A DNA stretch of 64,000 nt from Emydura subglobosa (lineage: Eukaryota; Chordata; Testudines; Chelidae): the NCBI GenBank assembly GCA_007922225.1, contig ML679956.1, forward strand, positions 70,362,111 through 70,426,110, read 5' to 3'. Below the pieces are notes generated by a model. It had not been told where the DNA came from. It saw only the letters and a program-made list of their open reading frames with translations, and did not search any database. Below are positions 41,601-56,600 of this stretch, in pieces (within the stretch, counting starts at the first letter, position 1; each line of letters opens with the position of its first letter). The translations under genes and the position numbers were made by a program.

Positions 41601-44600
41601 AAGTTTTTGACAGCTTTACATTTTTTTGTTTCATTGCTACAAGAGATCACTGCCAGCTCCAATCTACTATTTTCAAATAACATATATGATGAGAATCTTT
41701 GATCCTGAGCCTTCTATCATTTACACCAGTGTAACTCCAATTGAGGTACTCCTGATTTACACTGGTGTAAGCAAGAGAAGAATTGAGTCCTGTACCCTAT
41801 GAGTCTTTGGCTGCATATATTTAATTTTGCATTGTGTTTTGAAATATGAGACTGCGTTGGAGAGGATGCCATGTGAACATCACAGGCTGATGTTTTTGAT
41901 TAACTCTGAAAGTCCTGGGTTTGTAATGTTTGTTTTAGGAATAACTACAACATGCCCATAATGTTTGTTATTAACTTTAAGTTATTGTTATGTGCTTTCA
42001 ACCTTAATTCCAAAATAACATAGTTTTTTGTGTGGGAATAATAAAAATATTCACATGTTAATATTTGTTTTTAAAAAACAAACGAGATTCCAGTGATTCA
42101 CAGAAAGCAACTTAAAGCCATTCAAAGCCACTTTGGAAATGAAAACATCATCTCAGAGTTAATGGGCCAGCATCTCCTTTTATGTACACTAGTTTACAGG
42201 AGTGTAATTACATTGATTTCAGTGTAGTTGCTCCTGATTTAGGCTAGTGTGAAAGAGAGAAGCAGATCCAATGTCTTGCATCTATAGAAATCTGAACTAT
42301 GAGCCTGCTTTGAGCTGTGTACTGGCAGAATCCTGATTTCAGTGGTGCTAAATGTTCGTCCAGGGGCTGGCTGCAAAGAACTCAGTGCAGAAACAAGTTT
42401 TGATATGCAAACACTTAGTGACAATTTACACCAAAGTCCTGACAAGAAAAAAAATTGTTGCCAGTATTTTTTTCTGTTGTAAAATTATTCTTCCCTGGAA
42501 TGAACATTGTCATGTGAAAAGGTTCATTTATACATTTCTGAAAGTGTCTTATTCTAAATATTAACAGGAGTTCTAGAGGTCAAAGACAGACAGGGTATTT
42601 CCCAGAGCACAACAGACATCAGGTGGCCTCTTTACCATCATATCTAGGGGATTTACCATTTATTGATAAAAAGACAAGTAAGTATATTGTATACTATATA
42701 TGAAATAAGAAGAGAAAAATATCTGGAAACTCACCACTAGGTTTCCTATCACCATAGCCAGCAAGAAGAAAATAAGGCATAATGGTTGTCCAGCTACTAC
42801 CATACAATCCCACATGGTCTCAATCCATTCTCCACACAGAATTCGGAATATAATCAGGAATGAGTGGAAAAAATCCATCATATGCCAACGTGGCATGCAA
42901 TCCTTACATTTTTTATTGTAATGCTCTCTGTAACATTTTCCAAAAAGTTGCATTCCTACTACAGCAAAAATAAAGATTATGATTGCCAGAACCAGGGTGA
43001 GGTTATTCAGGGCATCCAGTGCATTACCAATTATTTTAATGAGGGTATTTAAAGTTGGCCAAGACTTTGCTAGTTTGAAGATCCTCATCTGTGTAAAAAA
43101 TAAAACATAACATTTGACAACAGAAGATTAGATATTCCTCATATTGCACTTTAAAGACATTATACAGACATTTTAAACTACTCAAACACTGTGAAATGTA
43201 AGGTATTTTTAAGTCAGTATATGATCAATGCACTATAGCCATATTGATTTGCATGTGTATTATATCCCTGTCCCCTGCGCTTTATCTGTTTGTATCTTTT
43301 TGCTCTCAGGCCCTCAAGGGCAATGACTGTTTCTTATCTATGTTTATACAGAGTCCAGCACAATAAGGCCCCAATCCTGATTGTAGGCACACTTCCATAA
43401 CATAAATGTTTACTACTACCCCTACTAATAATTTATTACCAACTTGCATTTTGAATTTCTCAGGAGAAAATCTTGCACGATAGCACGTTGGCAGATTTCA
43501 TTCCTCCTATATTTCCATGTCTCTTAGAAACAGAACTTTAATAAACTTTTTGATTAGCCTAATTTGTACTTGATTTGCATTTACAAAATCAAACTTTTAT
43601 ATGCAAATTGTCTGAATTTTGGACCCACAACTTTCATTGATATAAGTAGGAGTTATGGGTGGTCAGCATTTTTTGTAATCAGGCCAAGTACCTATCTTGA
43701 GTTTTCATAGCATCCATCACCATAGTGTACAAGGCAATGAACCAGCAAAACACTTTGAGCACATACTTAATTTTGAACATGTGAATAGTACTATTGACTC
43801 CAATGTTTCTAGATAAAAGAAGACTGTGATATATTATATGGATAGATAACCAACCACCTCCCTAAAACAGGCTCGCAGAAGTATCTGGTGATTATACAAT
43901 GTAAATAATGCCTATTTTTATTAGAATTTTCCCCCATCTCCAGCTCTTCTTTCTCAGTCTCTCTGCTTTTGCTTTTCATTCCGTTCATTCTCAGATCCAG
44001 CTTTCACTATATCTTAACACTGGATTATTTTCCTACTTCTTTCACTCCATGTACTTTTATCCATCTCGAAATACAAATGCTGTATTCATTTCAGTCAAAT
44101 CCAAATGGGTTTGAAATAAGGCAAAATGTTTTTCCCATTTCTAGTACTGAGAGTTTACAAATTTATTTTCCTTGCACTGAATGGGGCACTGAAATCCTCT
44201 CTAGTCTATTCATGCAAAAGGTTTTATGAGACTGAATCAGTATGAGACATTACCAGTCTGAAAGAACGTAAAACAGATAGGATTCCTCCACTTCTTATTT
44301 TACTTCTGGGCAAACTCAGTTCAATTATGCTAAGGGTGACGATTAAGCTGTCAAAAATATTCCAGCGCTGCTGAAAATAGTAATAGGGATCTAGAGCAAT
44401 GATTTTCAAGATCATTTCTGCAGTAAAAATTCCAGTAAAGACCTGTGACAAAGAAACAGTAAATGATGTCAGCCAAAACAGTACCATAAGCACATCTTCT
44501 CTCTAGGCTACCTTCCCCTAAATTATAGTAGTATAGCTATAGATAGGTCAATGAAATCTGAACAGCAGACCTACTTTTATGCATTATCAATAAAAACTCT

Positions 44601-47600
44601 AAGTTTTTCTGCTGCCTTATAAAGGATATTTAAAATGTCTGCAAACCAAAAGTAACATCTGAGAATCCCATATCCTTGTAGTTCAAAGAAAGAAAGAAAG
44701 AAAGAAAGCTTTCTTTGTATTCCAGGTAGAAATATCCATAAATTCATTCTTGATATAGAATGTCAGAATTCACTTACCATGTTGCCTATGCGAAGCATGA
44801 ATTTAAATTTGCCTGTCATGTTATTGTGCTCTAGTGCCATGAAGATAGTATTCATCACAATGCAAAGAGTGATAGTGAGGTCAGTAAATGGATCCATTAC
44901 TAAAATTTTTACTTTGTTCTTGATTGTCACCCACAATGGACAACAGTCCCAAATAAGATACTTCAGGGCAAAATCTTTCAAGCAAGGAGGGCATTTCTGT
45001 TGTGATTCTTCAAGTTCTAAATGACAAAGAAAATAAAGCAATAACCAGGTAATCAGTGCTGAGCCATGTGGCTAGAGAAGAATTGTAACTAATGAAATCA
45101 CAGGAAAAAAAAACCCCAAGCCCCATCACTTCACAAGCAATCAGGGAACTCTTCTTGACACTTTCTCAAATCATATCACTCATTTTTTACAGAAGGCACT
45201 CCCTCACTCAGCCATTCATTTTAAAGACATTTCCCAGATCAGTGAATTAGTATTTAAACTCATTCTCTTCAGATAAGGCCTGATTCAAAACCCACTGAAC
45301 TTCAGTAGGCTTTGGATCAGGCTTTTGTTCATCTTAGACATATTGTCTACACCATTAGAAAATATGACTGTGGTAAAACCTTGATTCCAGATGCACCAAC
45401 AAATATAAAACTTAAGACTATTTTTGTGCTTTCTCCCCCATTTGAATGTCATAAATCTTGTGTGCAGAATCACCAATAACCATGCTGCATGCAATAGCTC
45501 TGAGATTGATTAATGCCAGTGTGAAACACCTGAATTACAATTACATTTTGACTAGATCCCCTTCTCATGATATCAAATCTGAATGTTATGAAAGTTTCAG
45601 GTTCACTTAAAGCCAAGATACTAGAGGCAAAACTCAGTACATATACATAGGTAACATTTATTAGGCTCCAAATTGTCAGTGGATCTGGACTGGGCTGGTT
45701 GAAACTGGAAGGTTAACAGCTATTTTTGAGCATCTGAGCGTGATGAAAAAAGGGGTGTCATTCTTCCATCTGGTGTATAGTATTCATTTGACTAAAAAGA
45801 TGTAATTTACACTATTTTGAGGAAAGATGGACAGCAAGTGTATTACATCTGCAGCAAATGATCATTCTGGATTCTGGTATACTATTTACACTAATAGCTG
45901 ACAGCCCGTGCTGTTGCATTGGTGTAATTTGTAAATTCATGTGTGTAAAAAAGACAAAAAGGCTGAGAACTTAAAAACTGGAAAGCAACAGACTGCAAAT
46001 CCCCATGATGATTGAACATGGTGATATTCCAAACAAAAAGAACTCTCAACATACTTTTACGTGTTTGCATCGCTTCACACTGATTCCACAGGCATTGTAG
46101 ATTTCAAAATGATGTTTAGGGTGATTGTGTATGCTGGTTGTTTTGTTGTGTGTTGTCTGTTGATTTGTGTGTGTTGTGATGTGCTGGGAGAGTTTTGTGG
46201 ATTTGTGTGGGTGGCAGTCAGGCACACAGCTTTGGAGGTGGGCCAAGTAATCCACTATCTGTGCAGTCTCCCTCACAGCATCAATGAAATGGATCAATGC
46301 AAACTAATTGTAAAGTAAGGGTGGTGATTGGTTGATTTAGGTCTGATATCACAATGGTCTAGAACTACTGGAATGGCATAGATACATGCCTTACTGTAAC
46401 CATATACCACATGGGTATAATTCATAAAGTGAAAATGGCTGAGAACAAACCCAGTGATGATTCAACCTGGTGATATTCTCACCAAAAATAGCACTCAGCC
46501 ATGCTTGTTGCTGTTTGCATAGTTTCACACTGACTTTATAGACATTCTAAACTTCAGAGTGACATACTTTCCTGAAATTTTATTATAGAGATTACACACA
46601 CCAACTAAAACAAATAAAAACCAATCAAAACCCTATGTTAAAAGAACATTATTAAAGTTGCAATGTGAAGCACTCAAAAGATAGGAAATGTCAGAATTAA
46701 AGTCATCTGTGGAACTTTAATTTGGACTCTCTCTACATATGCACTGTAATAAAGTCTTTAATTCCATGATTACACACATTTTTTTCCATAGCACCCCTGC
46801 CTCATTCAGTGCACAGGATCGATGTTTCTCACTCAATAAGCAACTATTTAATATTTTGTTTTCTTCTCATTGACCAAAGAGTGGTCCCACGCCTTATTTA
46901 CTGCACACAATCTAACCCTGCTCTGAAGACAAAATTATTACATTCCTTGTGGGCTTTTCTATGGCTCTCATCAATATAGTATCTGAGTGCTTCACAAACA
47001 ATTGATTTTCACAAGATATGGGGATATTATTATCCGCATTTTACAGGTGGGACAAAGACCAAAAAGCACATATGCTGTTGGGCATATGGAGACATAGAGG
47101 CTTGGACTTCTGGATGGAAGCTCCTTCCATTTGGAACTTTACGGGAGTTGAATTTGAAGGATGTTCAGTTGGCTCCTGAGGACAGAGGGAGCAGGATCAC
47201 AGTGGAGGTCACAGAGTTAGAGTGTGTTCAGGAAATGAAGCACAGCCAATCTCCTATAAGATTAGGTTTTCCCTAGTGGAGTAAGAAGCAGAATGGTTCT
47301 GAAAGCTATTGTTATGTTTAGTCTGATGAAATAAAAATTTAGTGATTTTTCAAACCCAGAAGTTGAAGGTGTAGTCAACTGGAAGATTTTGAAAGGACCT
47401 ACAGGTCGCCTGAAATAGAGTTAAGAGGAAATAACCAGTATTTACAGGCAAATGTCTGAGAGAGAGATTAGAGGAGTAAAAGGCTGTACTGGCAACCTAG
47501 AGACACTGGTGTTGAACAAGGTGTGTGCCCAGGATGGGGCAGTTGCTTTGCAGGTACTGCTTCAAATTTTCATATCTCCCAATGCTTTTGTTAATGCTAT

Positions 47601-50600
47601 TTATTTACTATTTCCATTACCCTATGAAAAAGTGATTTAGAAGACTGGCAGAACAATGGAGGTATCATAATGCCTCATGTATTTCAAGCTCTTACGAATG
47701 CTACAGCATGACAACTAACAAAGAACGGATACAAAATGTTTACAAACACAAACATGCATGCAACCCTGTCAGTTGATTTCAACCAGTTGTTAAAGTTACT
47801 TCTAAAATCCAGGCCACCTCTCTTATCCCCACACCTGTTCTTTTTTTTTCATATATAGTATATATATCCCTAACACAAAAGTCACTCTGCCAAATTCAAA
47901 ATCTCTGTTCAAAGAATGGGGGCACTAGAGCTTTTCAAATAAAAGGTCACCAGAATTTTTTAACATGGGCAAAACAAAAGTTTTTTTCCCTAGCCTTTTT
48001 TCATAAATGGCTAAACTGTTTCAGCTGAAATTTTCCCAAAATGATCAGCCTGACCTAGACACCCAGCATATAAGATTTCAGACCAAAAGGTTAACACTTG
48101 GCAAAGTTTTAAGCAAATGAAAGAAAATCTTATAATGAGACATGTCAGATAACCTTAATAATAGGTGACGCTAGCAGCCCCATCTATAATTATGTATAAA
48201 AAACTACATTAAAATAATTTTTATATGGCAAAATCAAGCACTGAAAAGTCTGGAACTGACAGAATTAATTTTGCCAGTGCAATCTTTATTTGGCTCCCTT
48301 GTGCATATGCCTATGATAGTCTTTCCCAACATCACAAACTGTGACAAAATCAAGACTAGAACTCAGCTCTCCAGAGTCCAGATCAAGTGCCTTAAACACA
48401 AGACAACACCTGCTTCATTTACCATCCATCCTGTGCACTGAATGAGGAGAGGGGCCTACAGAATAAAAAGTGTGATCATGTAATTAAAGATTGTCTCATA
48501 ACACATATTCACAAGGGTGCAAAATTAAGACTGCTTGGGCAACATTAATTCTGGAATTTCCCAACTATAACATCTACCAAGGTTCTATTAACCATTTTAT
48601 ATTTGTTATTGTTGACCTTTCAATGACATTTTGATCTTTCACATAAACATCTGCTTAGGTTTGAATTAAAAAATGATGAGAAGTGACTTACCCTCAAGGA
48701 CACTGGTAATGATACTGACCGCACTTGTTGCTCTTTGTCTTTGAAGTGGCTCATTAAAATAGTCCACTGATAGACGAGGGGGCAAATACATCTTGTTCGC
48801 CTCATCACATGAAGGGCTCTGCTTAAAGAAGTAAACATGGTTAGTAAAATACCACATGACAAAGTCAAGTTTAACAGGCAGACAGGGAGATTAATATGAA
48901 TGATGACATACAGTGAAATAAATGGGCCTCTTCTGCAGGAAATAGCCATTTAGAATGAGATGTAAAATGAAGACCCTAATCCCGTGTAATAATTCAAGTT
49001 CCATTGGTATTTGCATTCCAGTGTTCTGCACAAATTTCTGTTTGATTAAAGAGATTCTGCCTATTTACAATTCCTTTATTATTGAGGTTTCTACATTCCT
49101 TATCCTGAATTTATCTTTATTGTTTCTGCACATCATTAAACACCTGGCATGTTGCACACATGTGCTGAAGCAGATAATCTATGCCATAATATTCTATTAA
49201 TTTTGTTATCCTGAGCTCCTTCCCCTCTCTCCAGTTCAAGGATTTGAGTTGGAATCAAATACAAATGTAGGGAGTTTGTATGCTTTCAACTAGGGCTGAA
49301 TAAATGTAATGACCACCCATAATTCCTACAATTTTGCACATCTTTCCCATTCCCTTTATTCTCAACACTTATTTTAGAGCAAGATCAACAGGTTGCAGAT
49401 CTCCCATTGTGCTTATGCAATTTTCCTTTTACAATGCCAGCTCTCCTTGGCTTCTTTTATTGCTTCTCCCTATGTCCTGCCTATTCACCTCAACCCCAGT
49501 GGGAAAATTTGCACACTCTCCAAAACTTCTGAAATCCCACATAAATCTTTTTCAAAAGATTCAAAATCTAACACACACACACGCAGCTCTTTCATTTAGT
49601 ACACTGAGAGATTATTAAAAATGGTTATATTACAGGTAGAGTACAGTTTTCAAATCATTATAAATTGTCCAAACAAATCTGGATTTCACAGGGATACCAA
49701 AAATCACTTATCTTTATTAAGGAGTATTTTCATGCCAAACTGAATCTTTCTATTGCAAATCATTTTAGCACAAGAGTTGCTCAAAAAGAGTCACAATAAT
49801 TATTTTTTCATTTTCAAAAACGGCTGACCTAATTTTGCTCAAATTTTCACCACTGGGTAGAGCCCAGACCTAGAATCTTATAGCTCACCAAAAAGTAAGT
49901 TTGATAGAGTTATAAACAGCTAAAAAAGGCAGTTTAGAATGGAAATACTTTGACAACTTTAACAACAGTTGTCAGTAGCATGTTAAAGTCATGTGCCCAG
50001 TTTCACTGCTGGTGTAAACAAATGCAATTCCATTGACATCAGTGAAGTTGTATCATCTTATTATTAAAGTGATTAATTTGTTCCACAATGCTCATGCTGG
50101 TCCAGGTTCAACTTCAATGGAGTTATTCCAGATTTAAAATAGTGTAGCAGAGAGTAGATTTTCCCCTACTATGTTTTAGTGGATATTTGATAGTATTAAA
50201 GAATGTAAAGAAACCATAGAAAACTTTATGCTTCTGGAGGAAAACATAATATGAAGTATATATTTTTTTAAATTTTACTTTTCTTACCAAATCACCTATT
50301 CTTGGGTTTTCCATAACTGGGGGTAGCGATAACCCTTCAGGAGAAGATGGTTCTAAATTGTATGCCCTTGTGCTTCCTCCTCCCATAAATGAAACCACGC
50401 CATTGTAACCATCTGTGCTGTTCCATTTGCCATTCTGCATGTAGTTTGGAGTAGCAGGGTAAGAACTATGGCTTATTTGACTTTGCACACTTGGTCGTCT
50501 TCCCGTCCGTGCAACCAACAGTGACCCATACTGGATTTCATTTTGCCTAGCACTGGTGATCTCATCATCACCAAAATCAGCTTTGGATCCAGTGTCTCTG

Positions 50601-53600
50601 CCAGATATGTGAAAATTGAATATGCTTCCGTGACTGAGCCTGCGCTTCATTTGGTTTGCATTGGCACCATAAGTAAGATTAAGAAGAGCCTAAAAGTCCC
50701 AAAAAAACGAAAAAGGAGGGAATGGTGCATCAAGCAATACATCTCTTGGGAATGATAAAGATTTTGAGTTCACCCATCAACCATGGAAGATCCATAAGTC
50801 CCACTTTATTTAAAGTTACTCAGAAAGAATTTATTTAGATTTTAAATGACAATTATTGAAATCCTACCAGCTGAAGCAGGTAATCCTTTGTACCATCTTT
50901 GGTAATCCTTGTATCTTCATTTCTCTAAATATTAATTTAATTTTTGAAGAAAAACTGTTTATGGAATGTTAATTAAATTCGAGTTCCAATGCAGTTTTGT
51001 TTCATTTCCCAATACTGCAGGAAATGCTTTTTTTTATTTATCTTTTTTAGATGTTCATGAAACTACTTCTCTTTCAGATAATTCCGCAGTGAAGGTTGAT
51101 ACCCTCACTTTCATTATACTCTCTCTTTCACATATAACTGTCAAAAGTTTAACTACTCTTTCTTAATGGGATTTTATTTCCGCTTTTGAGCAATTCCTGG
51201 ATTTACACAATGAATTACCAGCTTTCGTTGATCATCACTGGACTGTGATTTGGGAACTTTTTGATCTTCCCCATAATCTTCTATCTCAAAGGACTTATTT
51301 TTCTTTCTCCTGTTGCTTCTATCTTTGATGTCTTTTGAGGGTAAAGGTGAGATTTCAAGAGAGCACAGTGACATTGTATCCTTTCCTTTAGCAGCCAATG
51401 CCTAAAATTAAACAAACAAAAACATAGCTGATATTCTAGTTGCACAATTAGGATTTCAGTAAGGGAAAAGATTGCTGTGTTCTATAATGCTTTCTTGTTA
51501 ACAATTATTTCATTTAGATGTTTAAAATACCCCTGAAACACTCCTTACTTTTGGTGCAAGCTGATCACTGCAGGAATTAGGAAGGATTTCCCACTCCATA
51601 TAGAACACTGAACAATTAGTTACATGCAATGTGTTTATGTGCAAAAGGTACTGGTCCCTATCAGAGACAAAATATAAAAGTATGGACCAGTCATACCCTT
51701 CAATTTCCATTTTTGTCTACCCATTATAGATTTGCTTACTGTAAAAATACTAAATTTCTAAACTGATTTTGTATAATCTATCCACTTCCCAATATGAGGG
51801 ATTAAACACTGAAATTCACACCCTCTCTGTTGGTTATGCAGTCACACAACAGTCTGCTATTATCCCTTCAATTTGTGAGTTTTCAGTGACAATTTTCTAT
51901 ACAAGAATCCTGTTCTGTAGGAGCCTTATCCACTGAAGTCAACTGAAGTCTTTTCATTGACTCCAATGGGCTTTGGAACAAACTCTAAAGCAGTGAAAGA
52001 ACAGAATTATTGTATATTTCAAAACCCAGCCTACTCACAAGCATGGTCCAGCACAGCAGAGGAATACAAGAAATGTTCATGTGTCTCTGTAGAAACTATA
52101 GGTTGGTGGAATTTTAGACATACTTTACAATACCACTTTGCTTACAGTTCCATGGACTAATGTTACGTTCTGTCACTGCTCACAGCTACAATTTACCAAC
52201 AAATAAGGAATCATTCCTATTGCTCTGGACAGCAACCTGATAACTTTGAATAAGATAGTAGCTGACACCTGTCCTCATCAGTGACTATAGTGGCATTGTT
52301 TATACACACCCAAAGAAAAGGCGTGACTTATAAAGTTCAGTACAATTTTACATATTGTAAGTGGAGATTGCCAGATTTTAACAAGGGAATAGTTCATGGA
52401 CCTCTTGCTCTTTTTTTAACAGTTCCATGGCTTCCTGAAACTTCCTTTCCTTTGCCTCAGTTTCAGCGATAGTAGCTTTGTTCTGCTCTTCATATGCCAT
52501 TGTTACTACAGCCAGGATCAAGTTGACCAGATAAAATGAGCCCAGAAAGATGACCAGCATAAAAAAGAGCATGTAGATCTTCCCAGAAGCTCTAAGAGTC
52601 TGTAAGCACAAAGTACACACTAAAGTTAGAAGTCTAACATTTCAAGTCTAATTAGATTAGTTAATATTGTAAAACACATTGAAGAGGTAAAGCATTATAT
52701 GAAAGTAGTAAATATTATTCTAAAATGTTTTTAAAAGCTTGATCACATGTCCACATTCCTGAATAAAATGCTTTGAAAGAATCCTAAAAGAACTCTGTCC
52801 TATGTGGGCATCCTGTCCCACTTCCGCTACCATCCCAAATGAACCCTAATGATCTTCCTGATGGTGGCCAGTAAAGATGTGTTTGGGTAAACAGAAAGGA
52901 AATCTGAGGGGAAGGCTCTATTGTGCGATTATCCCCTTCTGCTGCTCTGCACTCCCTGAGGCTGCAGGGCATTTGGGTTAGTTTCAAGGGCTATGACAGA
53001 ATTTTGTTTCCCCCTTGCAGAACGTCAGGCAAACACAACAGTACAAAGAGTCTATGCTCTTGCCAAACAGCCATCAACTAGGGAGAGGTTTTAGTCAGAC
53101 TCAGAGGTGCAAGACTGCTATGTGACCAATCTCGGTCCCTTGTGCTCACCCTTTTTGTGACTCTTTCCTCTAGGCTAGTGAAATCTTCTACTTTATCATT
53201 ATTAACCCTCAGACAACAATCTAGGAAGTGTTTTTCATAATCTGTTTAATTTCCCTGTCAAAATTCTTAACTGAAAGCTCAGTATAGTGAATGAGCTGTA
53301 GTTTTTCCACCATACTGATGTGCACAACACAGTCACTTATTCTGTGACTTGCCCTCATCATTTCATTTTAAAATGGTTTCTTATCTGTACAATAACTGTT
53401 GTTCTTTGAGATATGTTGTGAATATATACAGTCCACTCTAGGTATGAGTGTGCTAAAGTCGGAGACTTTTGCCAGCAGTACCACTAGGTGGTGCATGCGC
53501 CCCTGCTCTCAGGTGATGGCATAAAACTGCTGCCTCCCTTTCTGTTCCTTCGCACCACCATAAGTAAAGTCCGAAGGCAAAAGGAAGGTGGGAGGGTTGT

Positions 53601-56600
53601 GGAAAGTATACCTGTGCAACACATCTCAAAGAACAACTACTGTAGTGATAAGTTACTATTTTTTCTCCTTTGGGTGATTGTGCACATATACTTTCAACTG
53701 TAGGCGACTGATCAGTCCCTTACAAGTGGAGGGACTTTGAATCATCTGAAGTGAGACTAGCACCGACTGGCCAAAGTTGGCATTGTCACAAGAGGCTTGA
53801 GTGATGGCATAATGAGTACAGAAGGTGTGCACAGAGACAAACACATTACATACATCAGCTATGGAAACATTGCTCATGAAAGCTGAAGTGGTGGAGAGAG
53901 CCGTTAGGGTGAGGGACTTCAGCAAGCTCATATCAGAGTTTGATACAGTCAGAAAACTAATGTGGGATTTGCTGAGATAACACCGATTAACCCTAATCTC
54001 TTTCATCATAGGCCACAAAGAGTCTGGGGGAAGATCAGAGAGGCTTAGCGTGGTCAAAGTAAAATGCCAGGGCTCTACAAAACTCCATGTTATGGAGTGC
54101 TTCTTCAGCCACAGAGAAATGAGGTTTTCGGAAAAACACTGGAAGGTTAATTCTTTGGTTAAGATGGAAGGATGACACTACATTAGGAATAAACTTAGGA
54201 TGTGGCCTAAGGGACACTTTGTCCTTATGAAAGACTGAAAGGAGATTTGGCTAGGAGAGCATGAAGTTCTGAAACCCTCCTTGAGAAAGTGATTGCAACC
54301 AAAAAATGCCATCTTCATAGACTAGAAAGATAATGAAGTAATTGCCATAGATTCAAAAGGCACTCCCATGAGTTTAAATCCCATACAGATACAGGAGCAG
54401 GCACAGGAGAGTAAGTGTTGGGTCAGCTTTTCAAAACCAAGAAACGAGAGAGTAAGAAAAGATGAAAAAAATCTATTGTTGGAGGTAACGCCAAAATAGA
54501 GGCCAGATGAACTCTGACAGATCTATTGAGAAGCCTGATGATTTCAGTTGCAGAACATAGTCCAAAACATGTATAACTTCTGTGTGATGGGGTGATAAAC
54601 TGTGAGAATGAGCCCAAATGGAAAACCTCTTCCAGTTTGATGCATATGTAGCTCTCGTGGACTCCTTTGTGCTGCTCACCAAGATGGCCTGAACCTCTTG
54701 GAAGCACAATTTCTCATGAGTGTTCAACCAGAGATAATCCACAATATAAAGTGGAAATATTCAAGGTTTAGCTGTAGGGACTTGCCATGGTTTTGGGACA
54801 GAAGCTCCTTGAGTAGCGGTAAAGTTGTTGACAACCAGATGAACAGTCAATGTAGAAATGTGAACCAATATTGCCTCGTCCAAACTGGTGCAATAAAGAT
54901 TAATAATGTTTTGTCTCATTTCAGCTTCTTCTCAAAATGAGAGGAATTTGAAGGGAATGAATACAGTATATGGCAGGATCAGGAAAGGAGACACACATCT
55001 GTGATGGAACCTGGGCTGCAGCCCATCCTGGAACAAAATCTTTTCCATTTGTTATTTGTCATTTTTGCATTCGTTATTTTGCATTTGTCACAAGAACATA
55101 AGAATGGACATACTGGTTCAGAACAATGGTTTATATAGACCAGTATCCTGTTTTCTGACAGTCGCTGGTGCCAGATTCATCAGAGGGAATGAACAGAACA
55201 GGGCAATTTATCGAGTGATTCATCCCCTGTCATCCAGTCCCAGCTTCTCGCAGTAAAAGGTTTAAGGACACTCAGAGCATGGGGTTGCATCCCTGACCAT
55301 TTTGGCTAATAGCCATTGGTGGACCTATCTTCCAGGAACTTATCTAATTCTTTTTTGAACCCAATTATATTTTTGGCCTTTACAACATTCCATGACAACA
55401 GGTTCCACAGATTGACTGTGCACTGTTTGAAGAAGTACTTCCTTATGTTTATTTTGAACATGCTTCCTATTAATTTCATTGGATGACCCCAGGTTCTTCG
55501 GTTATGTGAAAGTGTAAATAACACTCATTCACTTTCTCAACACCACTCATGATTTTTTAGACCTCTATCATATACCCCCTTAGTCATCTCTTTTTATCAG
55601 TCCTAGTCTTTTTAATCTCTCCCCATATGGAAGCTGTTCCACACCCTTAATAATTTTTGTTCCCCTTCTCTATACTTCTTCCAAGTCTAATATATCTTTT
55701 TTGAGATGGGGTGACCAGAATTGCACACAGTATTCAAGGTTTTTAACAGGCGGCAGAAAGAGTGAGGGGTCAGTATGGGTTAACCGTCTCTGGAGGAAAA
55801 AAATGGAACCCATTTGTGGATGCCCAAAGGCCATAACAACAATGTCCTGCTTAGGGACTTGCAGTGTTCTGAATCAAGAAACCATCCTCATCTGTGCAAT
55901 CACACACACTTTAAAAAACTTTCTTGGTTGGGTACTGTAAATGTGTGCCATCTTCCCTAGGTAACCATGAGTGATATCAGCTGCTGAGGGTCACACAGGT
56001 GGAAAGGGAGGATTTGCTGCAAGCATCTGACTTATAGGCCTGGCCCTTATGCTGCTATGCTGTGTTCCACGATGATGCCTGCGATGATGTGGCAGGGGAA
56101 AGTATCTTATTACGGTGGAAGAAATAAGGCTGCCCTCCCAAGAAACCTTCTGCAAAGGATTACAGAGTACCTGCATGAAAGCTTCCGGGAGATATTCACG
56201 GAGGATTCTCAGAGCATCTCTGTGCACATAAATAATCTTTTCCAGGGTGAACCCAATGCTTAAGCACACCAAGTACAAGGAAGCACAGCCCCACTGCCAC
56301 ACACAACACTTTTTCCCGCTGGCACAAGATTCTGGACAGTGGATATAACCAAAGACATGCTATTTGCAGTGCATACTCATCAGATGTTCCTTCTCTGACA
56401 TCCTGGTCAGCCATGATTTCCTGCATCTGGGCGGGCTGCTCCTGTGTTGCAAACAAGTCCTGGTTTTCAGGGAGAAGAGATACCACACTCATCTGCTCCC
56501 TGTTCACCTCATCATCATCCTCTTCCTCATCCATGGACTCGTCCTCATTCATCCTGGCCTCATATTCCCTCGAGGTATCAATGCTGCATGGTGGCATAAT

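Noticed and set aside
46046..46318. Candidate genes on both strands in the GT-rich core
   Set aside because: Low-complexity His/Thr- or Val/Cys-rich frames with no homology and no splice context.
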